From contig NW_025422612.1 of NCBI RefSeq assembly GCF_904849725.1, forward strand, positions 1 to 64,000: a DNA stretch of 64,000 bases. Direction: 5' to 3'. Shown here piece after piece: positions 11,309-24,016 of this stretch. The DNA comes from Hordeum vulgare subsp. vulgare (lineage: Eukaryota > Streptophyta > Magnoliopsida > Poales > Poaceae). Below the pieces are notes generated by a model. That model was not told the DNA's origin and made no database searches. It saw only the letters and a list, made by a program, of their open reading frames with translations. Both the position numbers and the translations under genes were made by a program. Numbering within the stretch: position 1 is the first letter of the stretch; every line of letters begins with the position of its first letter.

Positions 11309-12749
11309 TGATAACCCACAAGTATAGGGGATCACAACAGTTTTCGAGGGTAGAGTATTTAACCCAAATTTGTTGATTCGACACAAGGGGAAGCCAAAGA
11401 ATATTCTCGAGTATTAGTAGTTGAGTTGTCAATTCAACCACACCTAAAAGATTTCGTATCTGCAACAAAGTTTCAGTAGCAAAGTAGCGTGATAGTAAGG
11501 GTAGTAGCGGTAACAGTAGCAGCAGTGACAACAGTAGCAGTAACAGTAGCAGCAGTGACAGTAGTAGCAGTAAGAGTAGCAGCAGTGACACGAGTAACGG
11601 TAAAGTAACTTAGCAAGGACCAGTAGGAAAAAGCTCGTAGGCATTGGATCGGTGATGGATAATTATGCCGGATGACATTCATCATGTAACAGTTATAACA
11701 TGGGGTGGTATGTAACTAGCTCCAGTTCGTCAATGCAATGTAGACATGTATTCCGTATATAGTCATACGTGCATATGGAAAAGAACTTGCATGACATCTA
11801 TTGTCCATCCCTCCCATGACAGCGGGGTCCTAATGGAAACTACGGGATATTAAGGTCTCCTTTTAATAGAGAACCGGAACAAAGCATTAGCGCATAGTGA
11901 ATACATGAACTCCTCATACTATGGTCATCTTCGGGAGTGGTTCCGGCTATTGTCACTCCGGGGTTGCCGGGTCATAACACATAGTAGGTGACTACAACTT
12001 GCAAGATAGGATCAAGAACACACATATATTGATGAAAACATAATAGGTTCAGATCTAAAATCATGGCACTCGGGCCCTAGTGACAAGCATTAAGCATAGC
12101 AAAGTAGTAGCAACATCAATCTTAGAACATAGTGGAAACTAGGGATCAAACCCCATCAAAACTAACTCGGTTACATGATCGATCTCATCCTACCCATCAC
12201 TGTCCAGCAAGCCTACGATGAGATCACTCACGAACGATGAAGAGCATCATGGAATTGGCGATGAAGGATGGTTGGTGATGACGACAGCGACAATTTCCCC
12301 TCTCCGGAGCCCAGAACGGACTCCAGATCTGCCCTCCAGAGGAAGAACAGGTGGTGGTGGTGGCTCCGTATCGTCAAACGCAATGAACTCTTCTATCTTA
12401 ATTTTTTTCGAGCGAGAGAGACTATATAGAGATGGAGTTGGAGGCGGTGGAGCCACGAGGGCCTCACAAGCCTGCCAGGTGCGACCAAGGGGGTCACGCC
12501 TGCTGGGCTTGTGGTCTCCTGGCTCCGTCCCTGCTGGTAATTGTTGCGCCAGTATTTTTATATATTCCACAAATAATCCTCGTAAATTTCCAGGTTATTA
12601 TGAGAACTTTTATTTCTGCGCAAAACAACACCATGGCAATTCTGCTAAAAACAGCGTCAGTCCGGGTTAGTTCCATTCAAATCATGTAAATTAGAGTCCA
12701 AAACAAGGGCAAAAGAGTTTGGAAAAGTAGATATGATGGAGACGTATCA
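11309..12749 (-). repeat. 5' LTR of Sabrina-like element D
   Basis: 1441 bp. On the minus strand it starts TGATACGTCTCCATC (at 12749) and ends TTGTGGGTTATCA (at 11309). It aligns through its length with the interrupted LTR of E (46258-46782 plus 61191-62060), for example at aatagagaacc and cactcgggccctagtgacaag. It contains an imperfect trinucleotide-like repeat at 11490-11600, and a Leu-rich open frame there is an artefact of that repeat. Confidence 0.85.
11490..11600. repeat. Imperfect (GTA/GCA)n minisatellite inside the LTR of D
   Basis: Repeats built on gtagcagcagtgaca and gtagcagtaacag, about 4-5 degenerate copies of 27-33 bp. The corresponding part of E (46430-46500) is shorter and less repetitive, so the array expanded in D or shrank in E. 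Confidence 0.7.
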
Positions 12750-13501
12750 TTACTCTATGGCAAAGGGCTGGTCGTCAGGAGGGTAGTTGTACCAGGTAGC
12801 AGCGTCAGTATCGGGTCTACCATGGAGAAGAGGGGGAAGAAACAATAAATATAACACACATGCAACACTATGCATGACATGGCAATATACAGGGCTAGGC
12901 ATGCACTAAGACAGTATTGGACGTTATAGATGGATCGAGAAAATATCTGATGACATTTCCCGGGTGTCTAGCTACTACCGGGTAGATGATCCTGACGCAA
13001 AATGTCCATGTTCATCATGCTAGAGGCATGTCATAGATGAACGAAGAGCGTATTCGGATTCGTTGGATTTTTGTGAGCAACTTTCATGTACAAAGTATTT
13101 TCATCCGGATTATGGGTTATTTTATAAGAATTTTTATTAAAATATTTAAATCAAATTATGAAATTAACAGAATTATTTTAATTCATAAAATATTTAATGC
13201 ACATGCCATCATGATGATGTGAGCACTCAACCGAGCGGGTTGACTCGCCAAACTCACAACCGGACCCCACCTGCCAAAGGGAGTATGCTAATCCAAGGAT
13301 TATATTTAACCTAAACTCTTTTATTAGGGAATGGTGCACTAATCGGTGAATTAAGTTTTAGTTAATTTTTGAAATTGACTAACAACTAATTTAAACACGG
13401 ATGGCCTACATGTCATGGGCCCATTAGTTTAACCTAATTGACCTAGTTAACTAAAATGCTCATTAGTGAGCGGACCGACATGTGAGTGCCCCATTAAGTT
13501 C

Positions 13502-13550
13502 AAATTAATTAATTAATTATATATATATATATATAATAATTTGTATTATA
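13502..13550. repeat. AT microsatellite
   Basis: The run aattaattaattaattatatatatatatatata lies in the AT-rich part of the H LTR. Simple sequence, no function implied. Confidence 0.85.
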
Positions 13551-13782
13551 ATTATTATTTTAGTTTATTATTATTTTTTTAAATCCTTTATTACAAAACC
13601 CTTTTTTTTTGTTTTACATGGGGGTGGGCCCCGTCGGCCAGTGGCTCACCAGCCACTAGTGTGGTTGGGCTCGTACACGAACACTCCCAGGAGCGCCGGC
13701 AGCCACCACATGTAGCAGCACGAGGCGGCAACAGAAGGTGCATTGGGCGCACGCGACCAGGAGGAGGAGGGCCCGCGGTGGG

Positions 13783-13787
13783 CGGTG
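13783..13787. repeat. Target-site duplication, left copy, of the Angela tandem
   Basis: CGGTG directly precedes the first Angela LTR. The same five bases follow the third LTR at 29884-29888. No such pair flanks the middle LTR. Confidence 0.9.
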
Positions 13788-15616
13788 TGTTGGAATTATG
13801 CCCTAGAGGCAATAATAAATGTATAGTTATTATTATAATTCCTGTATCAAGATAATAGTTTATTATCCATGCTATAATTGTATTGAATGAAGACTCATTT
13901 ACATGTGTGGATACATAGACAAAACACCGTCCCTAGCATGCCTCTAGTTGGCTAGCCAGTTGATCAATGATAGTCAGTGTCTTCTGATTATGAACAAGGT
14001 GTTGTTGCTTGATAACTGGATCACGTCATTGGGAGAATCACGTGATGGACTAGACCCAAACTAATAGACGTAGCATGTTGATCGTGTCATTTTGTTGCTA
14101 CTGTTTTCTGCGTGTCAAGTATTTATTCCTATGACCATGAGCTCATATAACTCACTGACACCGGAGGAATGCTTTGTGTGTATCAAACGTCGCAACGTAA
14201 CTGGGTGACTATAAAGATGCTCTACAGGTATCCCCGAAGGTGTTAGTTGAGTTAGTATGGATCAAGACTGGGATTTGTCACTCCGTGTGACAGAGAGGTA
14301 TCTCGGGGCCCACTCGGTAATACAACATCACACACAAGCCTTGCAAGCAATGTAACTTAGTGTAAGTTGCGGGATCTTTTATTACGGAACGAGTAAAGAG
14401 ACTTGCCGGTAAACGAGATTGAAATAGGTATGCGGATACTAACGATCGAATCTCGGGCAAGTAACATACCGAAGGACAAAAGGAATGACATACGGGATTA
14501 TACGAATCCTTGGCACTGAGGTTCAAACGATAAGATCTTCGTAGAATATGTAGGATGCAATATGGGCATCCAGGTCCCGCTATTGGATATTGACCGAGGA
14601 GTCTCTCGGGTCATGTCTACATAGTTCTCGAACCCGCAGGGTCTGCACACTTAAGGTTCGACGTTGTTTTATGCGTATTTGAGTTATATGGTTGGTTACC
14701 GAATGTTGTTCGGAGTCCCGGATGAGATCACGGACGTCACGAGGGTTTCCGGAATGGTCCGGAAACGAAGATTGATATATAGGATGACCTCATTTGATTA
14801 CCGGAAGGTTTTCGGAGTTACCGGGAATGTACCGGGAATGACGAATGGGTTCCGGGGGTTCACCGGAGGGGGGCAACCCACTCCGGGGAAGCCCATAGGT
14901 ATTTGGGGGGGGTCACACCAGCCCTTAGTGGGCTGGTGGGACAGCCCACCAAATCCTATGCGCCAAGGAAGATAAAATATCAAAGGAAAGGAAAAAAAAG
15001 GGGAGAGGTGGGAAAGGGGAAGGACTCCCTCCCACCAAACCAAGTAGGACTCGGTTTGGGGGGGGGGAGAGTCCTCCCCCCTGGCTCGGCCGACCCCTTG
15101 GGGTTCCCTTGGACCCCAAGGCAAGGTCTCCCTCCCTCCTCCTATATATATGGGGCTTTTAGGGCAGATTTGAGACGACTTTCTCACAGTTGCCCGACCA
15201 CATACCTCCATAGTTTTTCCTCTAGATCGTGTTTCTGCGGAGCTCGGGCGGAGCCCTGCTGAGACAAGATCATCACCAACCTCCGGAGCGCCGTCACGCT
15301 GCCGGAGAACTCTTCTACCACTCCGTCTCTCTTGCTGGATCAAGAAGGCCGAGATCATCGTCGAGCTGTACGTGTGCTGAACGCGGAGGTGCCGTCCGTT
15401 CGGTACTAGATCGTGGGACTGATCGCGGGATTGTTCGCGGGGCGGATCGAGGGACGTGAGGACGTTCCACTACATCAACCGCGATCTCTAATCGCTTCTG
15501 CTGTACGATCTACAAGGGTACGTAGATCACTCATCCCCTCTCGTAGATGGACATCACCATGATAGGTCTTCGTGCGCGTAGGAAAATTTTTGTTTCCCAT
15601 GCGACGTTCCCCAACA
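13788..15616 (+). repeat. Angela LTR 1 (5' LTR)
   Basis: 1829 bp, TGTTGGAATTATGCCC ... GCGACGTTCCCCAACA. A TATA box (ctatatatatgg) lies at 15142-15152 with a short 5' leader following. It differs from LTR 2 and LTR 3 near the start (13853 T, 13946 A) but agrees with LTR 2 towards the end (15190 T, 15394 G). Open frames inside it are incidental. Confidence 0.97.
15142..15152 (+). promoter_or_regulatory. Probable TATA box of Angela LTR 1
   Basis: ctatatatatg, preceded by a C/T-rich run, occupies the position used as promoter in BARE-1/WIS LTRs. The same box occurs at 22273-22283 and 29409-29419 in the other two LTRs. Confidence 0.65.
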
Positions 15617-15617
15617 G

Positions 15618-15629
15618 TGGTATCAGAGC
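15618..15629 (+). other. Primer-binding site, Angela copy 1
   Basis: TGGTATCAGAGC begins two bases after the LTR end and is complementary to the 3' end of plant initiator methionine tRNA, the usual primer for copia elements. Confidence 0.95.
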
Positions 15630-16885
15630 TAGGTTCATGCGTAGATGTCTTCTCGAGTAGAACACAAAAGGTTTTGTGGGCGGTGATGTGCGTTTTGCTG
15701 CCCTCCTTAGTCTTTTCTTGATTCCGCGGTATTGTTGGATTGAAGCGGCTTGGACCGACATTACTCGTACGCTTACGAGAGACTGGTTTCATCGTTACGA
15801 GTAACCCCCTTTGCTCAAAGATGACTGGCAAGTGACGGTTTCTCCAACTTTAGTTGAATCGGATTTGACCGAGGAGGTCCTTGGATGAGGTTAAATAGCA
15901 ACTCATATATCTCCGTTGTGGTGTTTGCGTAAGTAAGATGCGATCCTACTAGATACCCTTGGTCACCACGTAAAACATGCAACAACAAAATTAGAGGACG
16001 TCTAACTTGTTTTTGCAGGGTATGATTGTGATGTGATATGGCCAATGATGTGATGTGATATATTGGATGTATGAGATGATCATGTTGTAATAGAAATATC
16101 GACTTGCACGTCGATGGTACGGCAACCGGCAGGAGCCATAGGGTTGTCTTTATACTAACACATGTGCTTGCAGATGCGTTTACTATTTTGCTAGGATGTA
16201 GCTTTAGTAGTGATAGCATAAGTAGCACGACAACCCCGATGGCGACACGTTGATGGAGATCATGATGATGGAGATCATGGTGTGGCGCCGGTGACAAGAA
16301 GATCGTGCCGGTGCTTTGGTGATGGAGATCAAGAAGCACGTGATAATGGCCATATCATGTCACTTATGAATTGCATGTGATGTTAATCCTTTTATGCACC
16401 TTATTTTGCTTAGAACGACGGTAGCATTATGAGGTGATCTCTCACTAAAATTTCAAGACGAAATTGTGTTCTCCCCGACTGTGCACCGTTGCTACAGTTC
16501 GTCGTTTCGAGACACCACGTGATGATCGGGTGTGATAGACTCAACGTTCACATACAACGGGTGCAAAACAGTTGCGCATGCGGAACACTCGGGTTAAGCT
16601 TGACGAGCCTAGCATGTGCAGACATGGCCTCGGAACACATGAGACCGAAAGGTCGATCATGAATCATATAGTTGATATGATTAGCATAGGGATGCTTACC
16701 ACTGAAACTACTCTCGACTCACGTGATGATCGGACTTGGGATAGTGTAAGTGGATCATGAACCACTCAAATGACTAGAGAGATGTACTTTTTGAGTGGGA
16801 GTTTAGCATATAATTTGATTAAGTTGAACTCTAATTATCTTGAACATAGTCTAAGTCCACTTTGAATATATTTGTGTTGTAGATC
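15630..16885 (+). other. Untranslated leader of Angela copy 1
   Basis: About 1.26 kb between primer site and gag start with no credible coding frame. Leaders of this length are usual in BARE-1/WIS and hold packaging and dimerisation signals, which I cannot locate by eye. The matching leader of copy 2 is 22761-24016, and open frames in other phases are identical between the two. Confidence 0.8.
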
Positions 16886-19800
16886 ATGGCTCACGCAAGG
16901 GTCATCCTCAATTTTAATACGTTCCTAGAGAAAGCTAAGTTGAAAGATGATGGAAGCAACTTTGTAGACTGGGCTCATAATCTTAAGCTAATCTTACAAG
17001 CTGGAAAGAAGGATTATGTCCTTAATGCTGCGCTAGGAGATGAACCACCCGCTACGGCTGATCAGGATGTTAAGAACGCTTGGCTAGCACGTAAGGAGGA
17101 CTACTCAATAGTTCAATGTGCAGTCTTGTATGGCTTAGAGCCGGGACTTCAACGTCGCTTTGAGCGTCATGGAGCATTTGAGATGTTCCAGGAGTTGAAG
17201 TTTATCTTTCAGAAGAACGCCCGGATCGAGAGGTATGAGACCTCCGATAAATTCTATGCTTGCAAGATGGAGGAAAGCTCGTCTGTCAGTGAACATGTGC
17301 TCAAAATGTCTGGGTACTCAAACCGTCTAGCTGAACTGGGGATTGAACTCCCGCAAGAAGCTATCACTGACAGAATCCTCCAATCACTACCGCCAAGCTA
17401 TAAAGGCTTTGTGTTGAACTACAACATGCAAGGGATGAACAAGTCTCCCGGCGAGTTGTTTGCGATGCTGAAAGTCGCAGAGTCTGAACTCCGTAAAGAG
17501 CATCAAGTGTTGATGGTGAGCAAGACCACTAGTTTCAAGAGAAACGGCAAAGGCAAGAAGGGCAATTCGAAGAAGAGCGGCAAGCCTGTTGCCAATCCGC
17601 CGAAGAAACCCAAGGCTGGACCTAAGCCTGAAACAGAGTGCTTCTATTGCAAGGGTATGGGTCACTGGAAGCGCAATTGCCCCAAGTATCTGGCAGATAA
17701 GAAGGCGGGCAAAGAAAAATCAGGTATATTTGATATACATGTTATTGATGTGTACTTAACCGGCTCTCATAGTAGTGCCTGGGTATTCGATACCGGTTCT
17801 GTTGCTCACATTTGCAACTCGAAACAGGAACTGCGGAATAGACGGAGGCTGGCGAAAGACGAAGTGACGATGCGCGTAGGAAACGGTTCCAAGGTTGATG
17901 CAATCGCCGTCGGCACCGTGTCACTTCAACTACCATCAGGATTAGTGATGAACTTAAATCATTGTTATTTAGTGCCTGCGTTGAGCATGAACATTATATC
18001 TGGATCTTGTTTATTGCGAGACGGTTACTCTTTTAAGTCTGAGAATAATGGTTGTTCTATTTCTATGAGTAACATCTTTTATGGTCATGCACCGAATGTG
18101 AGAGGATTGTTCATATTGAATCTTGATAGAGATACACATATACATAACATTGAGACCAAAAGAGTTAGAGTAAACAATGATAGCACCATATTTTTGTGGC
18201 ACTGCCGCTTAGGTCATATTGGTGTAAAGCGCATGAAGAAACTCCATGCTGATGGACTTTTGGAGTCACTTGACTTTGATTCACTTGACACGTGCGAACC
18301 ATGCCTCATGGGCAAGATGACTAAGACTCCGTTCTCCGGAACAATGGAGCGTGCAAGTGACTTGTTGGAAATCATACATACCGATGTATGTGGTCCAATG
18401 AGCGTGGAGGCACGCGGCGGATATCGTTATTTTCTCACCTTCACTGACGATCTAAGTAGATATGGTTATGTCTACTTGATGAAGCACAAGTCTGAAACAT
18501 TTGAAAAGTTCAAGCAATTTCAGAGTGAAGTGGAAAATCATCGTAACAAGAAGATCAAGTTCCTACGGTCTGATCGTGGGGGTGAGTATCTGAGTTTCGA
18601 GTTTGGTACTCACTTAAGACAATGTGGAATTGTTTCGCAGTTAACACCGCCTGGAACACCACAGCGTAATGGTGTGTCCGAACGTCGTAATCGTACTTTA
18701 TTAGAAATGGTGCGATCTATGATGTCTCTTACTGATTTGCCGTTATCGTTTTGGGGTTATGCATTAGAAACAGCTGCATTCACTTTAAATAGGGCACCAT
18801 CGAAATCCGTTGAGACGACACCATACGAATTGTGGTGTGGCAAAAGGCCAAAGTTGTCGTTTCTTAAAGTTTGGGGATGTGATGCTTATGTCAAAAAGCT
18901 TCAGCCTGAAAAGCTGGAACCCAAAGCGGAAAAATGCGTCTTCATAGGTTACCCAAAAGAGACAGTTGGGTACACCTTCTATCTCAAATCCGAGGGCAAA
19001 GTGTTTGTTGCTAAGAACGGAACTTTTCTCGAGAAGGAGTTTCTCTCGAGAGAATTGAGTGGGAGGAAGATAGAACTTGACGAGGTTGTCGAACCTCTCA
19101 TCCCTCTGGATGGTGGCGCAGGGCAAGGGGAAACCTCTGTCATTGCGACGCCGGTTGAGGAGGAAGTTAATGATGATGATCATGAAACTCCAGTTCAAGT
19201 TTCTGTTGAACCACGCAGGTCGACGAGATCACGCGCTGCTCCAGAGTGGTACGGTAATCCGGTCTTATCAATCATGTTGTTAGACAACAATGAACCTGCA
19301 AATTATGAAGAAGCAATGGTGGGCCCAGATTCCAACAAATGGCTAGAAGCCATGAAATCCGAGATAGGATCCATGTATGAGAACAAAGTGTGGACTTTGG
19401 AGATACTGCCTGAGGGCCGCAAGGCTATTCAGAACAAATGGATCTTTAAGAAGAAGACGGACGCTGACGGTAATGTGACCGTTTATAAAGCTCGACTTGT
19501 GGCAAAGGGTTTTTCACAAGTTCCGGGAATTGACTACGATGAGACTTTCTCTCCCGTAGCGATGCTTAAAGTCCGTCAGAATCATGTTAGCAATAGCTGC
19601 ATTTTTCGATTATGAAATCTGGCAGATGGATGTCAAAACGGCGTTCCTTAACGGTTTCCTTAAGGAAGAGTTGTATATGATGCAACCCGAAGGTTTTGTC
19701 GATCCTAAAAATGCTGACAAAGTGTGTAAGCTCCAGCGATCCATTTATGGACTGGTGCAAGCATCTCGGAGTTGGAACAAACGTTTTGATGAGGTGATCA

Positions 19801-20867
19801 AAGCATTCGGGTTTATACAAGTGGTTGGAGAATCTTGTATTTACAAGAAAGTGAGTGGGAGCTCTGTGGCGTTTCTAATATTATATGTGGATGACATATT
19901 GCTGATTGGAAACAAGGTAGAGCTTTTGGAGAGCATAAAAGGTTACTTGAATAAAAGTTTCTCTATGAAGGACCTAGGAGAAGCTGCTTACATTCTAGGC
20001 ATTAAGATCTATAGGGATAGATCAAAACGCCTGATAGGACTTTCACAAAGCACATACCTTGATAAAGTTTTGAAGAGGTTCAAAATGGAACAGTCCAAGA
20101 AAGGGTTCTTGCCAGTGTTACAAGGTACGAGATTGAGTAAGACTCAGTGCCCAGCAACTGATGAAGATAGAGAGCATATGCGCTCCGTCCCCTATGCTTC
20201 AGCCATAGGCTCTATCATGTATGCGATGCTGTGCACTAGACCGGATGTTAGCCTGGCCATAAGTATGGCAGGCAGGTTCCAGAGTAATCCAGGAGTGGAT
20301 CACTGGACGGCGGTCAAGAATATCCTGAAGTACCTGAAAAGGACTAAGGAGATGTTTCTCGTGTATGGAGGTGACGAAGAGCTCGCCGTAAAAGGTTACG
20401 TTGATGCAAGCTTTGACACAGATCCGGACGACTCTAAGTCGCAAACCGGATACGTATTTATTCTTAATGGGGGTGCAGTAAGCTGGTGCAGTTCCAAGCA
20501 AAGCGTCGTAGCAGATTCTACATGTGAAGCGGAGTACATGGCTGCCTCGGAGGCGGCTAAGGAGGGTGTCTGGATGAAGCAGTTCATGACGGATCTTGGA
20601 GTGGTGCCAAGTGCACTGGATCCAATAACCTTGTTCTGTGACAACACTGGTGCCATTGCCTTAGCAAAGGAACCAAGGTTTCACAAGAAGACCAGACACA
20701 TCAAACGACGCTTCAACCTCATCCGCGACTACGTCGAGGAGGAGGACGTAAATATATGCAAAGTGCACACGGATCTGAATGTAGCAGACCTGCTGACTAA
20801 ACCTCTTCCACGGCCAAAACATGATCGACACCAGAACTGTATGGGTGTTAGATTTATTACAATGTAA
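16886..20867 (+). pseudogene. Angela Gag-Pol polyprotein, copy 1 (frameshift in RT)
   Basis: The ATG at 16886 opens a 909-codon frame. It contains a gag region with a UBN2-type start (FVDWAHNLKLIL), a CCHC zinc knuckle near residues 251-264 (CFYCKGMGHWKRNC), a protease active site DTGS near 301, the GAG-pre-integrase HCRLGHIG near 438, the integrase core (HTDVCGP near 497, then RSDRGGEY and GTPQRNGVSERRN), and the start of reverse transcriptase (NKWIFKKK near 850). An extra base near 19571 shifts the frame, and the first frame ends at 19615. RT and RNase H continue in the next frame (19584-20867) with AFLNG, YVDD near 19886, YVDASFD near 20399 and a C-terminal DLLTKPLP. The same shift is in copy 2, so it predates the duplication. 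Order PR-IN-RT-RH is that of Ty1/copia. Confidence 0.93.
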
Positions 20868-20907
20868 TTCACATGGTGATGTGAGGGCTAGATTATTGAC
20901 TCTAGTG

Positions 20908-20919
20908 CAAGTGGGAGAC
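20908..20919 (+). other. Polypurine tract, Angela copy 1
   Basis: caagtgggagac directly abuts the start of LTR 2 at 20920, as required for plus-strand priming. Confidence 0.9.
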
Positions 20920-22747
20920 TGTTGGAATTATGCCCTAGAGGCAATAATAAATGTATAGTTATTATTATAATTCCTGTATCAAGAGAATAGTTTATTATCC
21001 ATGCTATAATTGTATTGAATGAAGACTCATTTACATGTGTGGATACATAGACAAAACACCGTCCCTAGCATGCCTCTTGTTGGCTAGCCAGTTGATCAAT
21101 GATAGTCAGTGTCTTCTGATTATGAACAAGGTGTTGTTGCTTGATAACTGGATCACGTCATTGGGAGAATCACGTGATGGACTAGACCCAAACTAATAGA
21201 CGTAGCATGTTGATCGTGTCATTTTGTTGCTACTGTTTTCTGCGTGTCAAGTATTTATTCCTATGACCATGAGCTCATATAACTCACTGACACCGGAGGA
21301 ATGCTTTGTGTGTATCAAACGTCGCAACGTAACTGGGTGACTATAAAGATGCTCTACAGGTATCCCCGAAGGTGTTAGTTGAGTTAGTATGGATCAAGAC
21401 TGGGATTTGTCACTCCGTGTGACAGAGAGGTATCTCGGGGCCCACTCGGTAATACAACATCACACACAAGCCTTGCAAGCAATGTAACTTAGTGTAAGTT
21501 GCGGGATCTTGTATTACGGAACGAGTAAAGAGACTTGCCGGTAAACGAGATTGAAATAGGTATGCGGATACTAACGATCGAATCTCGGGCAAGTAACATA
21601 CCGAAGGACAAAAGGAATGACATACGGGATTATACGAATCCTTGGCACTGAGGTTCAAACGATAAGATCTTCGTAGAATATGTAGGATGCAATATGGGCA
21701 TCCAGGTCCCGCTATTGGATATTGACCGAGGAGTCTCTCGGGTCATGTCTACATAGTTCTCGAACCCGCAGGGTCTGCACACTTAAGGTTCGACGTTGTT
21801 TTATGCGTATTTGAGTTATATGGTTGGTTACCGAATGTTGTTCGGAGTCCCGGATGAGATCACGGACGTCACGAGGGTTTCCGGAATGGTCCGGAAACGA
21901 AGATTGATATATAGGACGACCTCATTTGATTACCGGAAGGTTTTCGGAGTTACCGGGAATGTACCGGGAATGACGAATGGGTTCCGGGGGTTCACCGGAG
22001 GGGGGCAACCCACTCCGGGGAAGCCCATAGGTATTTGGGGGGGGTCACACCAGCCCTTAGTGGGCTGGTGGGACAGCCCACCAAATCCTATGCGCCAAGG
22101 AAGATAAAATATCAAAGGAAAGGAAAAAAAGGGGAGAGGTGGGAAAGGGGAAGGACTCCCTCCCACCAAACCAAGTAGGACTCGGTTTGGGGGGGGGGAG
22201 AGTCCTCCCCCCTGGCTCGGCCGACCCCTTGGGGTTCCCTTGGACCCCAAGGCAAGGTCTCCCTCCCTCCTCCTATATATATGGGGCTTTTAGGGCAGAT
22301 TTGAGACGACTTTCTCACAGTTGCCCGACCACATACCTCCATAGTTTTTCCTCTAGATCGTGTTTCTGCGGAGCTCGGGCGGAGCCCTGCTGAGACAAGA
22401 TCATCACCAACCTCCGGAGCGCCGTCACGCTGCCGGAGAACTCTTCTACCACTCCGTCTCTCTTGCTGGATCAAGAAGGCCGAGATCATCGTCGAGCTGT
22501 ACGTGTGCTGAACGCGGAGGTGCCGTCCGTTCGGTACTAGATCGTGGGACTGATCGCGGGATTGTTCGCGGGGCGGATCGAGGGACGTGAGGACGTTCCA
22601 CTACATCAACCGCGATCTCTAATCGCTTCTGCTGTACGATCTACAAGGGTACGTAGATCACTCATCCCCTCTCGTAGATGGACATCACCATGATAGGTCT
22701 TCGTGCGCGTAGGAAAATTTTTGTTTCCCATGCGACGTTCCCCAACA
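20920..22747 (+). repeat. Angela LTR 2 (shared middle LTR, recombinant)
   Basis: 1828 bp. It agrees with LTR 3 against LTR 1 at offsets 65 (20985 G) and 158 (21078 T). It agrees with LTR 1 against LTR 3 at offset about 1402 and at later sites, including the last 40 bp. It has private bases at 21511 (G) and 21917 (C) and one A fewer in a poly-A run near 22130. This is the expected mosaic for a 3' LTR crossed with a 5' LTR. Confidence 0.95.
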
Positions 22748-22748
22748 G

Positions 22749-22760
22749 TGGTATCAGAGC
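22749..22760 (+). other. Primer-binding site, Angela copy 2
   Basis: TGGTATCAGAGC two bases after the end of LTR 2, identical to copy 1. Confidence 0.95.
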
Positions 22761-24016
22761 TAGGTTCATGCGTAGATGTCTTCTCGAGTAGAACACAAAA
22801 GGTTTTGTGGGCGGTGATGTGCGTTTTGCTGCCCTCCTTAGTCTTTTCTTGATTCCGCGGTATTGTTGGATTGAAGCGGCTTGGACCGACATTACTCGTA
22901 CGCTTACGAGAGACTGGTTTCATCGTTACGAGTAACCCCCTTTGCTCAAAGATGACTGGCAAGTGACGGTTTCTCCAACTTTAGTTGAATCGGATTTGAC
23001 CGAGGAGGTCCTTGGATGAGGTTAAATAGCAACTCATATATCTCCGTTGTGGTGTTTGCGTAAGTAAGATGCGATCCTACTAGATACCCTTGGTCACCAC
23101 GTAAAACATGCAACAACAAAATTAGAGGACGTCTAACTTGTTTTTGCAGGGTATGATTGTGATGTGATATGGCCAATGATGTGATGTGATATATTGGATG
23201 TATGAGATGATCATGTTGTAATAGAAATATCGACTTGCACGTCGATGGTACGGCAACCGGCAGGAGCCATAGGGTTGTCTTTATACTAACACATGTGCTT
23301 GCAGATGCGTTTACTATTTTGCTAGGATGTAGCTTTAGTAGTGATAGCATAAGTAGCACGACAACCCCGATGGCGACACGTTGATGGAGATCATGATGAT
23401 GGAGATCATGGTGTGGCGCCGGTGACAAGAAGATCGTGCCGGTGCTTTGGTGATGGAGATCAAGAAGCACGTGATAATGGCCATATCATGTCACTTATGA
23501 ATTGCATGTGATGTTAATCCTTTTATGCACCTTATTTTGCTTAGAACGACGGTAGCATTATGAGGTGATCTCTCACTAAAATTTCAAGACGAAATTGTGT
23601 TCTCCCCGACTGTGCACCGTTGCTACAGTTCGTCGTTTCGAGACACCACGTGATGATCGGGTGTGATAGACTCAACGTTCACATACAACGGGTGCAAAAC
23701 AGTTGCGCATGCGGAACACTCGGGTTAAGCTTGACGAGCCTAGCATGTGCAGACATGGCCTCGGAACACATGAGACCGAAAGGTCGATCATGAATCATAT
23801 AGTTGATATGATTAGCATAGGGATGCTTACCACTGAAACTACTCTCGACTCACGTGATGATCGGACTTGGGATAGTGTAAGTGGATCATGAACCACTCAA
23901 ATGACTAGAGAGATGTACTTTTTGAGTGGGAGTTTAGCATATAATTTGATTAAGTTGAACTCTAATTATCTTGAACATAGTCTAAGTCCACTTTGAATAT
24001 ATTTGTGTTGTAGATC

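Larger units (their letters stand above)
10639..12749 (-). mobile_element. Sabrina-like gypsy retrotransposon D, 5' LTR, primer site and gag start
   Basis: Minus-oriented. The LTR at 11309-12749 is followed, on the minus strand, by a primer site and the first part of gag. Gag stops at 10639 where the LTR of C begins. The rest of D must lie beyond C, left of the window. Its LTR and gag are close relatives of those of element E (46258 onward), so two copies of one family entered H. TTACT at 12750-12754 is the candidate target duplication on this side. Confidence 0.8.
12750..13787 (-). repeat. LTR of old element H, segment left of the Angela block
   Basis: Between D and Angela. There is no coding capacity: an AT-rich stretch (13060-13600), a (TA)n run near 13515-13545, then GC-rich DNA from 13610. 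It joins directly to 29884 if the Angela block and one cggtg copy are removed. The joined piece ends at 31048 in TGTGACACC (minus strand) next to a polypurine tract, so I read it as the 3' LTR of a minus-strand element. Its outer end must lie beyond D, outside the window. Confidence 0.5.

Noticed and set aside
11235..11591. Leucine-rich frame resembling a signal or membrane segment
   Set aside because: Translation of the imperfect GTA/GCA repeat in the LTR of D; the other phases give equally biased frames.
15617..15632. tRNA-related sequence
   Set aside because: Only the 12-base primer-binding site complementary to initiator-Met tRNA is present, not a tRNA gene. The same applies at 22749, 50991 and 63117.
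14278..15831. Minus-strand frames inside the Angela LTRs and leader
   Set aside because: Repeated identically in the tandem copies and antisense to a known LTR; no domain.
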